From positions 263,342,624 through 263,406,623 of the forward strand of contig NC_081406.1 of NCBI RefSeq assembly GCF_030272615.1: 64,000 nucleotides of DNA. The letters are read 5' to 3'. Numbering within the stretch: position 1 is the first letter of the stretch; every line of letters begins with the position of its first letter. The stretch is from Cryptomeria japonica (Eukaryota > Streptophyta > Pinopsida > Cupressales > Cupressaceae). Below, piece after piece: positions 61,089 to 64,000 of this stretch. The translations under genes and the position numbers were made by a program. Below the pieces are notes generated by a model, which was not told the origin of the DNA, did no database searches, and worked only from the letters and a program-made list of their open reading frames with translations.

Positions 61089-64000
61089 ATGGTTGCCCAA
61101 AGCAACAATGATAATATGCCCGAGTATAGAGACCCCTTCATTCAAGATCCTTAGCTCGAAGAGAAGCAACTTGTTGAGCAACCCGATCTTTCTCCACGTG
61201 TCCAATCCTTCATCAATGACCCTTATAATCAAGATATGATGGAGAAATTTTTCAATAATGATGCCAATAGACTCGTGACTGAACTCATCACCCAGGGGGC
61301 ATGATTGCCCACTAACCTTGATAGGACCATCCTTGATAAGCCACCCCAAGGTGACCTTGTAAATTGACCCATACTTGATCCTCTTCTTCACCCTCCACCT
61401 GCATCATTTGTACCCACAACTTCTATTCCTGCAACCACTTTGCCTTTGCTTTATGTTCCTCCTCATATTTCTAATCCCTTGGGATCATCCGCTTCTCTTC
61501 ACAATAGGGCCAACTATATCAACATGAGATTACCTTTTTCTACCATAGTATGAGGGTCACAAGCTTTAGATATCTCACAACCTCCTCATTCTTCATATCA
61601 ATACATTGGTGGTGGTATCCCCTCTTCATCTCATCAAATCCCCATATTTAACATGGGTTAAAATGTCCCTAATGTCCACACTCAACAACCTGACATCATC
61701 AAAAAATTTAGGACATGAAGGACCTCATAAAAAACTTTAAGGAAGGGACAAATAAGAGACCTTATTCTTTTCAAGAAATATGTCCTCATCCTTATGACTC
61801 ATCCATTTCTATCACTCCATATCCACCCGGTTTTGAGATACACAAGTTCAAGAAATACAAGGGTGAGGGCTATCCTAGGCATCACGTCCTTGAATTCTAC
61901 ATCTTATGCCAAGAAGTCTCCTATAGTGACGTCTATCTCAAAAGACTCTTCCCAAAGAGTCTCACTGAAGAGGCCCTTGCTTGGTTCTCCACTCTACCCC
62001 AAGGCTCCATCACATCATTTCCTAATTTGGTCAAAAAATTTATGGATCATTATGCTTACAATACTGAGAATGATACTTCTATGATAGACCTATGCAACAC
62101 AAAGCAGAGGCCAAGAGAAACCTTCATCAACTTTCTTCAAATATGGCAACATCTTATTAAAAGGTTCCCTTGGATGATACCAGAGCTAAATCAAATCAAG
62201 TTATTCTAATGCAATTTGATACCAAAGTTATCCAAACCATTAACTTGTCAATGCTTAACCTTTTATGTGAAAATATCCAAGAAGGGGATAGCTTTAGAGT
62301 GTATGCTCTTAGAGGATGGAACTATAAAACCTTATAAGAAATCAACTTAGAATTTCTCCTCTCATAATGACAAGCCAAAATTCTAGTCCAAAAATAAAAA
62401 TGTTGTTAATGATGGAGTCATTGATGCCAAATGCATCCAAACTATTACGGTACCATCGAAAACCACCACCAAAAACTTCTTCAATGTTCACAATCAATCA
62501 AACCCATCCAATCAATGACAACCCCACAATACTACATCCATCCAAGGTTTCCACCCTCGGTCCAATAATCAGTGTGAGTACAGCCTGCTAGGTGAGCCCA
62601 TTGAGGTAATCTTCCAGAAGCTTGCCAAGGCTGGTGTTATTGTTTTCCCAATGACACACCCTTTTGATCCTAGTAAACCCAAGCCCTAAGGGTACAATGA
62701 GAATGAATATTGCAATTATCATCATATCGATGGTCATGACACATGTAAGTGTATGAAACTCAAGAATTATATCCAAGACCTAATTAACAAGGGAAATATT
62801 AAGGTTGATGCTGCTAAATTTAGTAATTCAAATGATAAGCTTAAAATGTATTAGGACCCATTTCTTAAGTATGGTAAAGACAAGGCCTCATTATCTCACA
62901 AGGTCAACTATGATTATACCGACTACATCTTCGGTTTTGACTCCTTAGTGGGTCACATAGAACCTGTTGATACCTCTATCAATACCATCACCATCAAAGG
63001 CGTTGATCCCTCATCCACCACTCGTAGACCCCAGATCACCATTCAGGGTGCTCCTCCAACTCAATCCTCAAGTTGCCCCTCCCAAGCTAAGATAGTCATC
63101 CAAGGCACTCCTCCTTCCAATTATTATAATGACTGCAACGTTACCACCCGTAGAATGAGAGTGACTATTCTAGGAGCTCCTCCTCCTCCTCCTCAACCCC
63201 CCATGTCATCCACTTGATGTTATTACATCATTGATCACCTCAGGAAGACTCTTGCATAGATTTCCATTCTTGAACTTCTCAAGACTTCCCCCGTTCACAA
63301 AGAGATCCTTGAGAAAGCCCTCCTTGAATCCCGCATCCTTGATAACATAAAAGATGAACAATTTAAATCCTTGATAGGTAACCTTGTTGCATAATTTCAC
63401 CTTGTTTTCACTTCCAAGGATGCACCCCTCGATAAGGCATCTCACAATAAGCCCCTTCATATTGAAGCCTTTGTACAAAAACATAAGGTTAAGAGAGTCC
63501 TCGTAGATGGTGGATCTCACTTAAATCTATGTACATATAAATTAATTAAACAATTGGGAATCTATGAAGACCTGATTGATCCATTGGGTAAGATGACAAT
63601 AAAGGCATATGATGATGCAGAGAGAGTTTCTAAGGGAATCATTACCTTGCCTCTCCAAGTGGGCCCTGTTGTTGTAGATACAGTCTGCAAAGTTTTGTAC
63701 CTTGATCTCCCTTACAACATTCTCCTTGTTCATCCATGGATCTATTCCCTCCAAGTTGTTTCCTCCACTTACCATCAATGCCTTAAATTCCCATTCGATG
63801 GTAGGGAGATCACTATCTGTGTTGACCTGCAACCCTCTTAGTATTGCAAACTGCTCGAAGGGAAGCATCCTTATCATTGTCTACTTAATAGGCTTTCTTT
63901 GCTTCCTCCATCTAATCCATCCAATTTTACATCAACCTCATCTGCATCTAAGATCCAAATCAAAGATAATGCCCATGGAGAGTACATCTTGCAAAATTCT
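61089..64000 (+). pseudogene. Ty3/gypsy gag-protease, Tat/Ogre-like, runs off the window
   Basis: Begins MVAQSNNDNMPEYRDPFIQD (61089) with a proline-rich N-terminus. A one-base frameshift near 61708 leads into gag: PYPPGFEIHKFKKYKGEGYP, then LFPKSLTEEALAWFSTLPQG and FPNLVKKFMDHYAY (Retrotrans_gag core, 61830-62060). One frame with scattered stops then continues to the edge: a zinc-knuckle-like site NEYCNYHHIDGHDTCKCMKL near 62700, repeated ITIQGAPP/IVIQGTPP/VTILGAPP linkers at 62990-63200, and an aspartic protease with VLVDGGSHLNLC near 63497, where DGGS replaces the D(S/T)G of most retroviral-type proteases. DGGS is common in Tat/Ogre elements. RT, RNase H and integrase would lie to the right. 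Confidence 0.82.

Overview
The window looks like intergenic DNA from a large, repeat-rich plant nuclear genome. I see no complete host gene. Almost everything recognisable is a plant-type transposable element in some state of decay: Ty1/copia elements with tRNA-iMet-like primer sites, L1-type LINEs with the plant zf-RVT and RNase H tail, a CACTA DNA transposon, and a Tat/Ogre-like Ty3/gypsy element. The many old, stop-riddled copies would suit a gymnosperm or another big plant genome, but the species cannot be named from this sequence.

Layout. 1-1690: GA-rich DNA built from a diverged tandem duplication. 3.1-4.1 kb: 3' remnant of a LINE (zf-RVT and RNase H). 4.8-6.4 kb: broken unknown coding region with a 257-bp tandem duplication. 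7.4-10.4 kb: non-coding, A/C-biased DNA. 10408-18112: Copia-1 (+), both LTRs and a TTAAA target duplication. 18426-33423: a full-length plant L1-type LINE flanked by an 18-bp target duplication and split by Copia-2 (21852-29504, minus strand, ATGGT duplication), a sister copy of Copia-1.

34670-45536 is a 10.9-kb CACTA-type transposon with CACTA...TAGTG ends and an AGT duplication. It holds a possible transposase-associated domain, two LINE fragments and an exon-sized piece of an NRT1/PTR (NPF) transporter gene, which looks like host-gene capture. 46536-52318: Copia-3 (+), a second copia family with a TTTGT duplication, badly decayed. 52511-53228: an LTR with an adjoining primer site, followed by about 3.7 kb of non-coding DNA, possibly a large retrotransposon derivative. 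About 57.0 kb to the right edge: a Ty3/gypsy element, with gag and protease readable from 61.1 kb and the rest beyond the window.

How the parts relate. The duplications give relative insertion order: LINE before Copia-2. Copia-1 and Copia-2 lie as inverted repeats about 3.7 kb apart. Their LTRs carry paired telo-boxes (AAACCCTAA), many ACCGAG hexamers on the sense strand, and repeated polypurine-tract-like motifs before the 3' LTR; these non-coding features are the least expected signals here. No element appears able to encode all its own proteins.
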